DNA of 64,000 nt from NCBI GenBank assembly GCA_900239685.1, contig OENT01000081.1, positions 124,001-188,000 of the forward strand. The letters are read 5' to 3'. The stretch comes from Rotaria macrura (lineage: Eukaryota; Rotifera; Eurotatoria; Philodinida; Philodinidae). The notes under the pieces were generated by a model. That model did not search any database. It was given only the letters and a program-made list of their open reading frames with translations, and had not been told where the DNA came from. Below are positions 14,401 to 26,802 of the stretch, in pieces. A program made the position numbers and the translations under genes. Position 1 is the stretch's first letter, and the number at the start of each line of letters is the position of its first letter.

Positions 14401-17400
14401 ATCTAAAACTGACATTGAAAATCAGTTTTATTTAAACATTTATCTCTTGTATGAAATGAATTTTTATTAGAAGAGAATTAATTTAACATCTTCATGAATA
14501 TTAATAACCTAATTTAGTAAGTGTTAACTTGTAACATACGTTCTGCACGTTTTTTCGGTAAATTTAAGACTTTGTATCTCTTGATTTGAACGAGATATAA
14601 AATTCCAAATTAGCCTAAAAAGCAAAATAAAACCCTCAGGATTTATGTTGCAAGTTAAGGATTTGTTTCAATTTCATCGATGAATTAAATCACAAGAGAA
14701 GTCGGTAGCATGTTCAAACTATCAGATCATATAGCTCTTCTTACTCTTGAAAAGATCGAGAGAGAAAAAACAATCGTCTCTGCTTTCAACGAAATCCTTT
14801 TATTCATTTATGTCGGGATCAGTCTTGAGTACAGAAAGTGAATTTTTAAAAAAGACTGCATCCATCTTTACATCCACACTCGATCCAAGACAATTATAGC
14901 TCGCTTGTAATGGAAGTATACTTGAAATGTTCCCCCTAACTTTTACTCGACAATTCATGGATATAGATCGATAAATTCCAGATGAAAGATTAGAGAACCT
15001 ACACAATCGAAATATACAACTGATAAAGAGTTCATAGACACTGAATACAAATAATCTTGCTTTAAATACTTTTGTCAGATGAGTACAGACTTGTTTTATG
15101 AAATCATCGTTAATTGAACCATTCTCGTATATGATTTATTAAAAATAAAAATCAGTCAGTCAAGAAAAGTTCTTTCAAAGAAAAAATTTGATGTAGAAAT
15201 TCTAAATTATTCTGCAAAAAATAAAAAGTAATAACAAAAAAAATAATTATAATGATTATAAAATACTGTAAAGGGCATCTAATATTTGTGTATTGTTTTT
15301 CAACCGTGATCGATACTCTTGCTTTGATATATTTGCAAGCAAAACAGTAGATGATTCTGATCATTTCCACGCTTTACCATCATATGTTACGAATTACCTA
15401 TTGATTTCTGTTCTTAGGAATCCGTAAACCATTTTTTTATCACTGTTTATATGACGCATCGATTTTAATCCTATAACAGCAGTCAAAAAAGACCTTTCCC
15501 CACTAAATCACATTTTACTTCAATGATCAGCACATTTCAAGTAAAAACATATGGTAAGTACACAGCTGTTTACCATCAGATATAGAACGTATACGGTACA
15601 AATACATTCGTAATCTTGGTCCACGATTTTCGGTGGAATACCGCAAGAATACGGTTGTTTACCGTCAGTTTCGGCGAAGAAAAGGCCGTTTACCATGAAG
15701 TTATGGGGATTTACAGTGGTCCGTAACCTAACTCCTGCGATGGCGAGTATTCTCAACAGTAATCTTTTGAATTATGACAAATTCTATGCTTTTCATGATC
15801 ATCTTGTGCGTTCTTGTACTGATGATTTGTGTCTCTCGTAGTAATATTAAGTCATAACGATTCATCGTAAGTTGAGAGTAAAAAACCAACGACTGTCACG
15901 ATCGATACATTCGATGGAGGAACCATTGCCTCTGGAATGCCTTCTGATAAAATACAATCGATTAATCGCTCAAATAAATTTCTTCAGTTTTTCAAGTACT
16001 AATGTTGTAATAAATTGTTCAACCGATATTTGAGAATCATAAAATTTGTAGAGTTTACATCCAGCTATAGCAATTCTGTTTTTTCTTGAGAAACATTTGA
16101 AAAAGAAGTCATATATTTTCTTTTTCGCTTTGAATTTGCCTCTGTGTCATAGTCTTTTAGTGTAGATCCAAACAGTACCAAAGATTGACTTGCCATTCCG
16201 AAAATCGTCTCGAAAACAAATAATTGAAGTAGCTGAGATCAAGAGAAACAAACTTTAATTCCTCTTCAATCTATCACATATCGGTATAGACCAACAATTC
16301 TTAATAGTGATACATTTGAAAACTGTTGACATAGCGTTGGATATCTGTACGATACTATAGATAATCTTCATCCTAAGCAGTAGCTAATTTATCATGAATT
16401 TGATTAGCATTGAGACCAAATAACAGCGAGATTTTTTTTGAATAATTGGTGGCTAGCATTTCAGGAACATTTTGAATGCTCTGATGAATTAATTCGTTGT
16501 ACGTATACTTATTACTAATGAAAAAACGATTTCTTGTTTTCAGAAGTATGCAATATAATTTTTCAAATGGTTTTTAGAATTATTATATCAATATTTGAGA
16601 GCGACATATCACATACTACGGTTGCAGGCTGCATGCAAACCATTTTTCGGTGCTCGGAAAAAAAGTATCAAGCCATGCTAGGATTACATATGGAAACAAG
16701 AGAAGGGTAGCAAAAACTTTTTCGTGAACTTAATATACAGGTTTTTATCGAAATATGAATTCTTTTTATGTTGAAAATCAATATTCGTGATGTTCCTTGG
16801 GGCAATTTCCCAACAAGTAAGTAAGTATGTGCGTGTTTCATTCTTTCCCATTGAACTCTATGCCAACATTGATCCTACATTTGTATAAAAGAAAAGCCTT
16901 GTCACGTTAAAAATGTCACAATAACCATAAATTCAATATTCAATTAACTCTGAAGTTTTTATGCCTATATTTCATTTATTATACGCCAATAGAAAGTAGT
17001 GAATATAAACAATCGAACAAACAATATAAATCTACGTTGAATACATTCATGTAGAATATCATTGAGCGATATATAGCTTCTTAGCGATGATGGAAAAATA
17101 AAAACTATTTTCCTATTAATTCTTGTGCATCAAGCCTACTATTAGTTTGTATGCCTGAAATCGACTTGTATCACCACTCAAAAGCAATATTAAACGTACA
17201 TAAAAGTTTAAGTATGTGCTGTTCACTTTTAAAAATGGCAGATCAAAAACATCTTTTGAAAAAACAATAAACGATTCCTACTCATACAGCATACTTCAAT
17301 CAATGTCTATTCAACCTTTCACACTACCATTAATTGACAATTATCACAATAATGAAAGAGTTTTGCTTTGACTTCAGGCTATTATGTCAATAAAATGATG

Positions 17401-19141
17401 AAATATTTCAACATCAATGGTATTTCTATTGTATAAAAAATACGACTATTCAAAGAGTTGTCACATTGATGTGCAACGCTTTGAGCAGTTCTTGATTAAA
17501 TGCTGTGTTACAGTAAGAATGCAAGCGAAAAAAGAATTAATTAACGTATAAAAGACATGCCTTGAAATCTACACGAGACTAACGTAGACAAATTGATAAT
17601 AAAGACTTTCATCATAATTGTAATATTTGATTCATTGAATATAGTCTTTGTAGTTTTGTTCGATGTGAAACGAATAAAATTAACATTTGGTTATTCGTAT
17701 AAAATGATTGAACTAGTTATACGTCTAGACTTTGGCAAATCGTTTCTAGTTTAAATAATATATGGTATGGATATATCTCATATCGACATGATGAAATATC
17801 ATCTAAGTAAAACAACAATAATAATCAATCGATTGATGATAGTTTTAATAAGATGAATATTTCTAGAAAAATTTTCCTATCGTAATAAGACACATTTCGA
17901 TGTAATGGAAATATATTTCATCTGCACAAATGGAACAGTTAGAATTTTGTACAGTAACAAATTTGGAATTCTTTCTCTAAAAATTGAAGATGACATCATA
18001 TTCTTCAAGTATAGTACTCTAACTTGAAATATGACTGAATCTAATTAAATATAGTTCTTACATATATAAAAATCCATTTACATTTGAGACCACAATCGAA
18101 ATGTCAAGAACTTAACACGCATGAATGTTAATGATCGAATCAATATTTTTACTGCGTTTTTTTTTCTAATAATTATTTCTATATCAAGGAAGTAAAAATA
18201 AAACCACCGGAATGAGTTAACATTAAGAACAACAAAGTCATATTGACATTTCAATCTTAAGCAACAATAAATCGTACGATTCATCTGTAAGAAAGACACC
18301 CTGATAAGTAATTTAGAGGAAGAGATCCTGTCGATATAGAAAACAGATTATTTTTAAATTTCTTATATTTACTCGAAAGTCGAGATGTTCTTATGGATAT
18401 TATAGAGCAAGCAGATGGTAACTAACTCTCTATCAAATGATCAACTCATCATCGAAATTAGAATAAAATCCTTTCATACATTTTGAAAACTGTCTTGTTT
18501 AGAAAAATTCTGTTAGTCAATAAACAGAATATAATTATGCTTACAAGTATCTTCAATCGATTGTGTATTAAGTTACTATGTAGAAGACATAGGATAATTG
18601 TGACATAAACGAAAAACAAAACCACATGAATTTATGATCCATATTGTTCTATTAGCCCTTTAGTTTAAGATAAAGTATTCGTTTGTGGCAGAATTTTATG
18701 TCATATTTTCTATCTTATCAATTCAAAAAGAAACAATAAGGAAAACAAAAAATCACATTAGTATGAGAAAGAAGCAAAGACAAATATGGTCGATTTCAAG
18801 TAGAACAAAAAGAAAACACGAGAAAATGCAATTAATTACATTGTGTTGCGAACGTAAATATACACGAAAACAAAACAAACAAAAGCCAAACATATAAGAT
18901 CCATTTTTAGTATACAAATGAGCATATATAAGACTGTTCAAATTTCGAATTTTCCCCATTAATAAAATAGTCAAATCTTGATATTCATATTTCGTTGAAT
19001 AGAAATAACAAACGAAGAAAAAGAAGAAGGACTAATTAGTCTTGTCGAACATTGAGCATATACCGATACACACAATACATAAGAACAAATATCTGACACG
19101 AACAATAAAACAAACGAAACAGAAACGAATATGATCATCAA
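8427..19141. other. Long gene-free region
   Basis: Over 10 kb without a gene I can support. Scattered open frames of 60-80 codons show no domain, no splice context and low-complexity composition. There are possible transposon-end sequences near 11321 and 12219 and a weakly repetitive patch with recurring GGTAAAC (read on the minus strand) at 15560-15700. It lies 3' of the phosphatase gene, so the part nearest 19141 is probably that gene's 3' UTR. Confidence 0.45.
11321..11358 (+). repeat. Possible piggyBac-like terminus (TTAA + CCC...)
   Basis: A TTAA followed by CCCTATACG and a near-palindrome TGCCATATGGTAACAT resembles the start of a piggyBac-type end. A related 34-bp sequence in the same orientation lies at 12219-12252 (24 of 34 positions equal by eye), without TTAA in front. 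No matching opposite end was found, so this is tentative. Confidence 0.2.
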
Positions 19142-22100
19142 TTAATTTCTGTTCACTTGTACTAAACCTTGATCATAGGCAAATAGTACAGCTCCACATG
19201 CAAATTGATATTGACTCTAAAATAGAAATAAAATTGTCCAATCAATTCATTATTATAATTCATTCATACAGCAGTTTGTATCATTCCTAAACGTTGTTCA
19301 CGCATTTGTCGAACAATATGGAGTGGAAAAACAGGTTGATTTGTTTCAATAAGGCATAGGGCAGTTTCCATTAATATAAGAACACCTGTTCGACCAATAC
19401 CAGCACTGAAAAAACAAAAAATATGCATGATTCAACTTTGTCGCCTAACTATAAATATAAATAGATACTACAATAAGAGACTTTACTGACAGCAATTTAC
19501 ATGTATCTACAATAGAATAGAGAGTGTTACTCATAAGAAAAACCATTAAACATGCTCGGTTAATTCTTAAAGCATTAGTCGACAACAATATGTTCTTATT
19601 GCACTCTTCGATTGGCATATAGACAGTCTGTTTCCAACTTAACTTTATACGATTGAATATTTCGATAGATATATGCTCAATTTTTATAAAAAATTTCAAG
19701 GCTAGAAAAGAGAGAAGCGATCATGTGTGTCTGATGACGAAATTCAACGTCAAACTTCTTTCATTCGGAAATGTCGTTCCGTTAGACAAAAAATTTCCTT
19801 TCAAAAACTGTAATTCTTAATTAGTGCGTCATTTTAATCTTGTTGTAATTTTATTGAAGCCTTAAGGCAATCTCAGCTAGGAAGCAGACCTATATTTCAA
19901 ACATTATCATAATATGAAAGAAGTGTATTAATGATAATCAAGCACTTACATTGATGTAATGATCTACATGCAAAGAAAACAAACAACTCCTATAATCCTC
20001 TCCCTAAGCATTCTTGAGAATGACACTACAAACATGTTTTGTTAGTGAACATTTTTTTAACCTTTACAGGATACTTTTTTCTTTCTCTTACGAAGAAGAA
20101 CAATGTAGCATGACATTAGATTTAGTGCATGTATTTCCATTACTAATATGAAGAGTTGTCTGAAGTGACACTTTTTGACATCGAAATTTTTGTTTTTCGA
20201 CTGTCATGTATATATATTTTGCTGCTACTTGTTATTCCTCTGAGTATGATACTTATATGTGTCCTTCGATGGTAAGTAATACGCATCAATAAATCTCAAC
20301 TGTTCCAGAAAGGAATATATCTTCAGGCATTTCCTATCTCGAAAGGTTAAACATATATATCTATAGATAATAATGTTGAAAAGTAAGATTCTGATGAATC
20401 TGATTCTTTTTAATCTACCTGCAATGAACAAGAATAGGTAAGTGCTTTTGAGCTTTTCTTAATTCTCGAATTTCTAAAACGAATTCCACAAAAGATGCAA
20501 AATCATTTGGTACACCATGATCAGGCCATGTTTCCGTTTGTATTTGATAAATGATTCTTTCTTCGTTAGTTTCTTTGTGTACTAAGAAAAATTCTCGATA
20601 CAAAAGTTGATTTTCTTTCCGTTCACGCTGGCATCGTACACTTAATAAACCGAAATCATTTGTTTCTAATATATTTGGCCAATATTGATGACATTTTATT
20701 CGACCACTAAAATACTAACGATACGAAGAAGATAAAGAATAATTTTCGTTCTTACTTTTCAAACAAAGTTGTCAGCATAATTAATAATGTACATTGTTGT
20801 TCCCAGATCATTGTCCAAAAAGCGTCACACGTTGTTGGTAATGGTCCTTGTGTAGCGATATAACGATTAACCATATCCGTCGACGTAATAGGCATCTAAG
20901 AAGGCAAGAAAGAAAAGCATACGTTCATTTCAGACAACTAACAAACAAATCTAGTGCTTATTTACATTAATAAAATTAGCATTGATGTAATCATTATCGG
21001 AATTAGATTTAAGTATAACACGTGTTTGATCATAAGGTAAAACATCTTTATAACGATTACGATAATAGTTATTTTGACTAGTAGCGATTTCAAATGTAAA
21101 ACCTTCTTTTCGTCGTTGAAGTGCCTAAATGAAAAAAAAAAAGAAAAAAAAATAGATCTTGACCATTAAATTCCATTTGCATATCTAACTTACTTCATAC
21201 TGTTCAATAAGATGACCAGTTGTAAGATCATCACGTAAGGTGTCTAATGATTGTTCTAATGGATCTTTTTGATCAATATTTAAAAAACTATTGTCATAAG
21301 CATTTTCTAAATCTGTATCAGCCGTTGATGATAAATGACATTTATTTAAAGGTCGTATTAGTAGTTCTAATTCACCAGATGGTCGTTCGCGTGACAACCG
21401 AATCATATTGACAACCTATGCATGTATATTCATAATCAAAATGTAACATATTTCACTTTCTATTATGATTTACTTCTTCATGTGAATGTTTTTGAATATC
21501 AATATTATTGATTGATAATATTTGATCACCTTCACGAAGAGATGCTCGCTTTGCCGGTGTATTAACAGCTATTCTCGATATAACAATTGGTAAATGTTCA
21601 TCTCCGCCACCCTACATACACGACAAATTACAATCTTCGTATATCATTCAAAACTCGTTAACTATAATTACTTTAACATTAAATCCGTATCGGCCATCGC
21701 TATCAGGTTGAAGTTTAATAATAATTGTTGTGTCTGAATGTTCTTTTATTTCAGTATCATCGACATGTGACGTTCCATTAGACATTTCAAGACTAAAAGA
21801 AAAATGAAAGAAAACAAAATAATTTACATGGCTTACTAGAGAATATAAAATTTGTCACAACACACGAGGAAAACAAGGGGTGGGAGGGGGGGAGAGGGAG
21901 GCAAAAAAGGTCACGTGCAATATTTTGTGCAGAGAGCAATTGAGTAGCAAAAGAAACGAACTACGGCGTACTGTTGCCTGAGAGAAAAAAAACAAAATTT
22001 TAAAAGTTTTACCCATTCTGAAAATTGTTTTTTCTTGGTAAAGTAGCATTTTTTGGTTTGTATTCATTAGCTTCGATCAATGCACTATTATTCATTGAGG

Positions 22101-25100
22101 AATTTTTTGATGAATTCAATGTTTGTCGAGGTGGCTTCGGTGGAGGAGGCGAACGAGTAGTTGAAATATTATCAGATTTTGATATTGATACTGACGATGA
22201 TGAAAGAAATAAGACTGTTTTTAAATTTGAATTTCTCGGTAATGATAATGTATTATTTGTTGATGATACTGGTAACGTCGTTGAACCATTGATCGAACGA
22301 AAACTTCGACGACTTGAAACTCTGAAAAACAAAGCTGTTAACTCTAGAAAAGGAAAACAATAAAAATTTCTTTACCTTTCGAATGTCTTCGGTTTTCTTC
22401 CATTCGTTCCAATTAATAAACCATTAGGCATGACATCATTACTAGAACAGATAAAAATCATCATACTCATATAATGCTAATAACGAGAATTTGAATGCTT
22501 ACTTTTGTCGAAATTTATTAGTAAATTGAAAGAATTTTTTAGGTGATGGTGGTATTGATGTTAAACGAAAAAATGTATGATGATCAACACATGACTTCCA
22601 TAAATATTTACAACAACGATAACTACGCAATGTAAATACAATGGAATTATCATCGGGAGAGTTCTAAGTTAAATAAAAGAAAAAAAAAGAACAATAAAGT
22701 AATCCTTCATTCTGAATGTGTTTGTTTGTTTTTCAATATAAAAAAAAAACTTGATAAGAACAACAGAATTCATGCAAAATCATGCTTATATTATAAATAG
22801 AATGTTTTTTTTTTCTTTTACCATGAGATATAAACGAACTGGCATTTCATCTTCCGTCTGCAATTGATATTTTCTAACTTATTGATTTTTATATCTATTA
22901 AAAATCAAAAAGAACTATCTGTACTTACGAGACTTTTAACAAGTTGAATATAAAATGTTCGTCGCTTGAATGAAATTTTCGTTATTCGATCCCTTTGAGA
23001 GAAAAAAAAGATCGAGAGATGAGAATTAGTTATTTTCCAATAATCTATCATTTTTTTTCTCACTCATTACCAAAGAAATGTATTTAATTTCGTTGAATTT
23101 TGAAAAACAGATACCCCAATAGCACAAACACCAACATACAGTTCTACAATTGAGTTATTTACATTATCATTTGAATTTGATACCTTATTAAATAGATAGA
23201 TCAAGAAAATAAATATTTTATCGTTAAATATCTACTTACTTTAACAGATGCTTTGTGTAATTCTACACCATACATGTCTAACGAACTAACAACACGAAGA
23301 TAATTAACTTCTGCATCAGCTGGAGATTGACCTCTATTAAGAAAATATTTGAATTAATCTTTGTTTAATATGAATTTTAATTATCTGAATAAACTGAACG
23401 AATCATTTGAAAAGAAAAGATAAAGTGACTCTTTATTTTTCTAACTTCTAATGGATCATGCATGTATATGTTGCATCAAGATAATTAAAATCGAAGATTA
23501 ACACGAATGCCATGAACAAATACAATCTCAAGATTTTTACACACTAGATTGTCTCTCATAAAATATTGTTTCGAGATCTGACTATATATCATGTAACTGA
23601 TTAGAATTATGTTGAGAAATGTGACAGATGGACGATAATTTTGAATATTTAATTGTTATATGAAAAAAAAACTTCCGAGATAAATATCAATTAAAAACTC
23701 GATTTCAGCGACAAATCATTCAAAAGTCTAAAAATCATCACTATTTACAAAGTAAAGCAAACACAGGTATCCCATTTATTCTGTTAACATTCTTTTTTCT
23801 TTGTTGGCCTATACAATCAACCCGACCTACGGACGTTATAAGCTCTGCTTGATTATGACATTTATGGAATAATATAGCAGTCTGTCCTATATCAAACGAC
23901 CGACACCGATAGAAAAAAAGCTTCTTTCTCTCGGAAGTCAATTAACGTCGAATACTAATGAATGAGCGATGACAGCTTTAGATACTATTATATATTTATG
24001 GACCTTACATGATAAGAACCTTTGTTACAAAATTCTATTGATATTTTTCTTGGTTTTTTTTTCTGTAAAACTCTATAAATAATCATGTGCTATTCGATAA
24101 ACGATTGATTTGAAAAGAGTTTATCAATTGAATACAATGTCAAATCGACAAAAAAAAACCAAACAACTGTATGTTTACATTTTATGTTCACAGAACATGA
24201 AAATAGTGAAAATGAAAATCTCATTTTTTTTACTTCCTCTAAGAAAATTTTCAATTAAAACAAACATTTGATTACCGATGTTCCTTATGATATTGTTCAA
24301 CTTCAGTTTCAAAATCTGAATTTTGAAACGGTACAAAACGAAAATCTTCCAAATAACCTTGTCGATGTTCGCCCGAATCATAATCACCCAATTCACCTAT
24401 ATAAAAAAGAACAAATATTGTTTTTTAATTCCGATTTAATTTTAATTCTTTTTGTCGTCTTATTTATTCTTGATTTACTTTGCACAATGTAACTTGCAAG
24501 TACAGCTGCTGTCGATCGTGGACACCACATTTTTCCACTTAGTAATTCTTTTTTTATTTGTAATACATATAAATATTTCGTAAATTCATCGTCGATTTGT
24601 GTCGATGGATCTGTGAGAAAGAATCGTACTTTGAAATAGAGATGATAGGGCGACATTGTTGTTGTTAATTGTTTCTTAAGAGTTTTTGTTGAATCTAACC
24701 ATCGATAGGCAAAATCTTGCGTTAAATCTTCAATGAGCAAACCAAAATATTTTCTTTCAATTGATAAATCCAAATAATCGAATACTTCATTAAGAAGATC
24801 GATGCCCTTCGAACGACGCTAAAAAAACACAAACCAAATGATGTCTCTTTTCTTCTTCTCCAACTTACATCTACATGAAATGTTCGTTCAGTGTCATCAA
24901 GAAAATGTATAATACAAGGATAATGACGAAGATTTCTATCCCGTGCTATTTCGAATGCACGTACATTATAAGAACGGCACGATGATGATGTCGACGAAAT
25001 ATGTGATGATAAAATTGGTGTCGATGATTTACTGCTTGATGAACGTCGTAACGAAATCATACGTTGAAGTAAACGTGTTTTACTCGACGATGATATTGAT

Positions 25101-26137
25101 GTATCATCTTGTAATTGTATGGTTGAACAATTATTTGAAGGCATGGTTGTATTTTTTAGTCCTCCTAAATCTGATAGATGTGTGGATGATGACGGTTGTG
25201 TCATAGTTAGAGCTGCTGTTAATGAATCGTCTGTAGACTGAGATAGAGATTGAGATGACGATAACGATGCAGTTGTTATTGCTGCTGCTCCTGCTGTTGC
25301 TGTTGCTGCTGACGAGAGAACAAATTTTTTAGTGTTCGACCTCGTAGCATTTTGTTGTTGAACGAACGGAGCCGCCAGTTTTTCTTTTTCTTGTCTTTAA
25401 GAATAAAATGATAATTATAAAAGAAATTAATTCATTTTGTTTCTCTTTTCTTCTTATAATCATACAACATCTTCAAAAGACAAGAAGAAGAAAAAAAGAA
25501 GACGAAGAAGTAGAAGAGTTAATTGAATTAATGCAAACTATTCGATCATTGACGATTAATATGATTAGAGAATTATAAAAAAAAAGGCGAAGCATGACGT
25601 GGTCAAACAAGTTTCTTTGACAACGACTCAAATCAATATTTAGAAAAGAGATGAACGGAATGAGCGAGATGAGAAACATTTAAATCTATTCGACCTTTCT
25701 TAGATTCTGGTTAGAGGCATGATAAAAAATGTATAAGTATAGTAAACATGAAATAGGAAACACAGCACTCCGTTTGTTGCCGATTCATTATCGAGCTATG
25801 TAGGCATATCTTTTTGCAATAGTTAATCTTTCTATGCGTCTTACTGAAAGAAGAAGAAAAAAACAATTCAGATCAATAAAATGACAACCTACTGTCTTGA
25901 AGTACTTTACATATTGTCATAAATTTTCTCATCTTATTTCTGGTTAATAAGAAGAAAATCAATAAAAGTCTATACATATCCTTTGAGAATAATCTATTTT
26001 GTTACTTGTACAACTTGCCGTACAAGGAAAATATCACCAAGAACAATTTTATCTAATATCTATAAATACATTCATATAATCGACGATTGACATCATTCTA
26101 CTACTATGGTATTGAGTTATAAAACTTACATAATCAT
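19142..26137 (-). CDS. PTPN4: FERM-PDZ protein tyrosine phosphatase (PTPN3/PTPN4 type)
   Basis: Cytoplasmic phosphotyrosine phosphatase acting at the membrane-cytoskeleton interface. Exons in transcript order: 26130-26137 (weak), 24869-25394, 24479-24818, 24276-24396, 23240-23333, 23071-23183, 22929-22992, 22822-22857, 22503-22663, 22376-22441, 22013-22321, 21672-21792, 21474-21611, 21194-21415, 20966-21124, 20756-20895, 20419-20706, 19270-19405, 19142-19216. Phases close to 1038 codons. A Ser/Ala/Gln-rich N-terminus (about 1-150) precedes FERM (about 155-485; '[14 protein letters not shown]', '[13 protein letters not shown]', '[17 protein letters not shown]'), a proline-containing linker (487-612), PDZ (about 636-720; 'GRYGFNVK', '[10 protein letters not shown]') and PTP (about 775-1038). 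Catalytic parts are present: 'TWPDHG' with Asp about 935, signature [10 protein letters not shown] with Cys about 968 and Arg about 974, and Q-loop 'GMIQT'. It cannot be assigned to PTPN3 or PTPN4 specifically. The first exon (ATGATTAT, 8 nt) is a guess that fits the phase; the rest is firm. Confidence 0.92.
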
Positions 26138-26802
26138 TTGGATAGAGAAACAAATCGAAGAATATACGGAGAAAGAATAGAACTACGATTAAGAAGCAAC
26201 TGTAATCATATCGGCATCTTTTTCTACATTCTCGTTGTCGGTTTTTTTTCTCTTACTTGTTCTTCTATGCTCGTGCAAGCGTGTATCTGTGCATGTGTGT
26301 GGAACAAAACAATATATATGAATAGAGCCTATGCTCCTTCGTTCGCTCGTTTATTCGCGCGCTCTCTCTCTCTCGTTCTCTCTTGCCCTCATCTCTCCCC
26401 CTCTTTCTTCAATGTCAATGCTCACCAACTGTACATACCCTACTCTTTGCCTTGGTACGAGGGTCATAGAACACGCACTTATACCGTACACGCATACACA
26501 CACACACACACACACAACAATGACGGTCATCACTATACAGTCATCATGTTTTTTTTTCTTCTTTCTATCAATTCACTTTTTTTTAGTGTCGAGTCTCATC
26601 GAACAATCTGACCGATGCGTATATAAAAAAAAGAGGAAAAAAAGGACGATGTGAAAAGCATTTTATCGAAAAAAAATGTTGATGAGACAAAAAAAAACAC
26701 ACATGAAATCAACCAAAAACTATATCCAGAAATAATAATATAAATATATATGTATATATACGCATATCTGATTTGAGAGAAAAAGTGTTTGTTCTCTTAT
26801 CG
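26138..26802. other. Intergenic region between phosphatase and SETDB1 copy 1
   Basis: Likely 5' flank of the phosphatase gene and 3' flank of SETDB1 copy 1, both on the minus strand. It holds a CT-rich tract, a CA microsatellite and an AT-rich run near 26740-26765. No gene is supported here; the overlapping open frames are made of simple repeats. Confidence 0.5.
26340..26518. repeat. CT-rich tract and (CA)n microsatellite
   Basis: A CT/TC-rich stretch (about 26340-26410) is followed by a CA dinucleotide run at about 26495-26516. Simple-sequence DNA upstream of the phosphatase gene; it could influence its promoter, but that is not shown. Confidence 0.75.

Noticed and set aside
15520-15756. 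78-codon minus-strand frame
   Set aside because: Built around recurring GGTAAAC words, with no domain or splice context.
22025-22363. 112-codon plus-strand frame
   Set aside because: Exact antisense of the proline/serine linker exon of the phosphatase (22013-22321), which joins its neighbours in phase.
26351-26654. Overlapping open frames on both strands
   Set aside because: They consist of CT-rich and CA microsatellite sequence, which opens several frames by composition alone.
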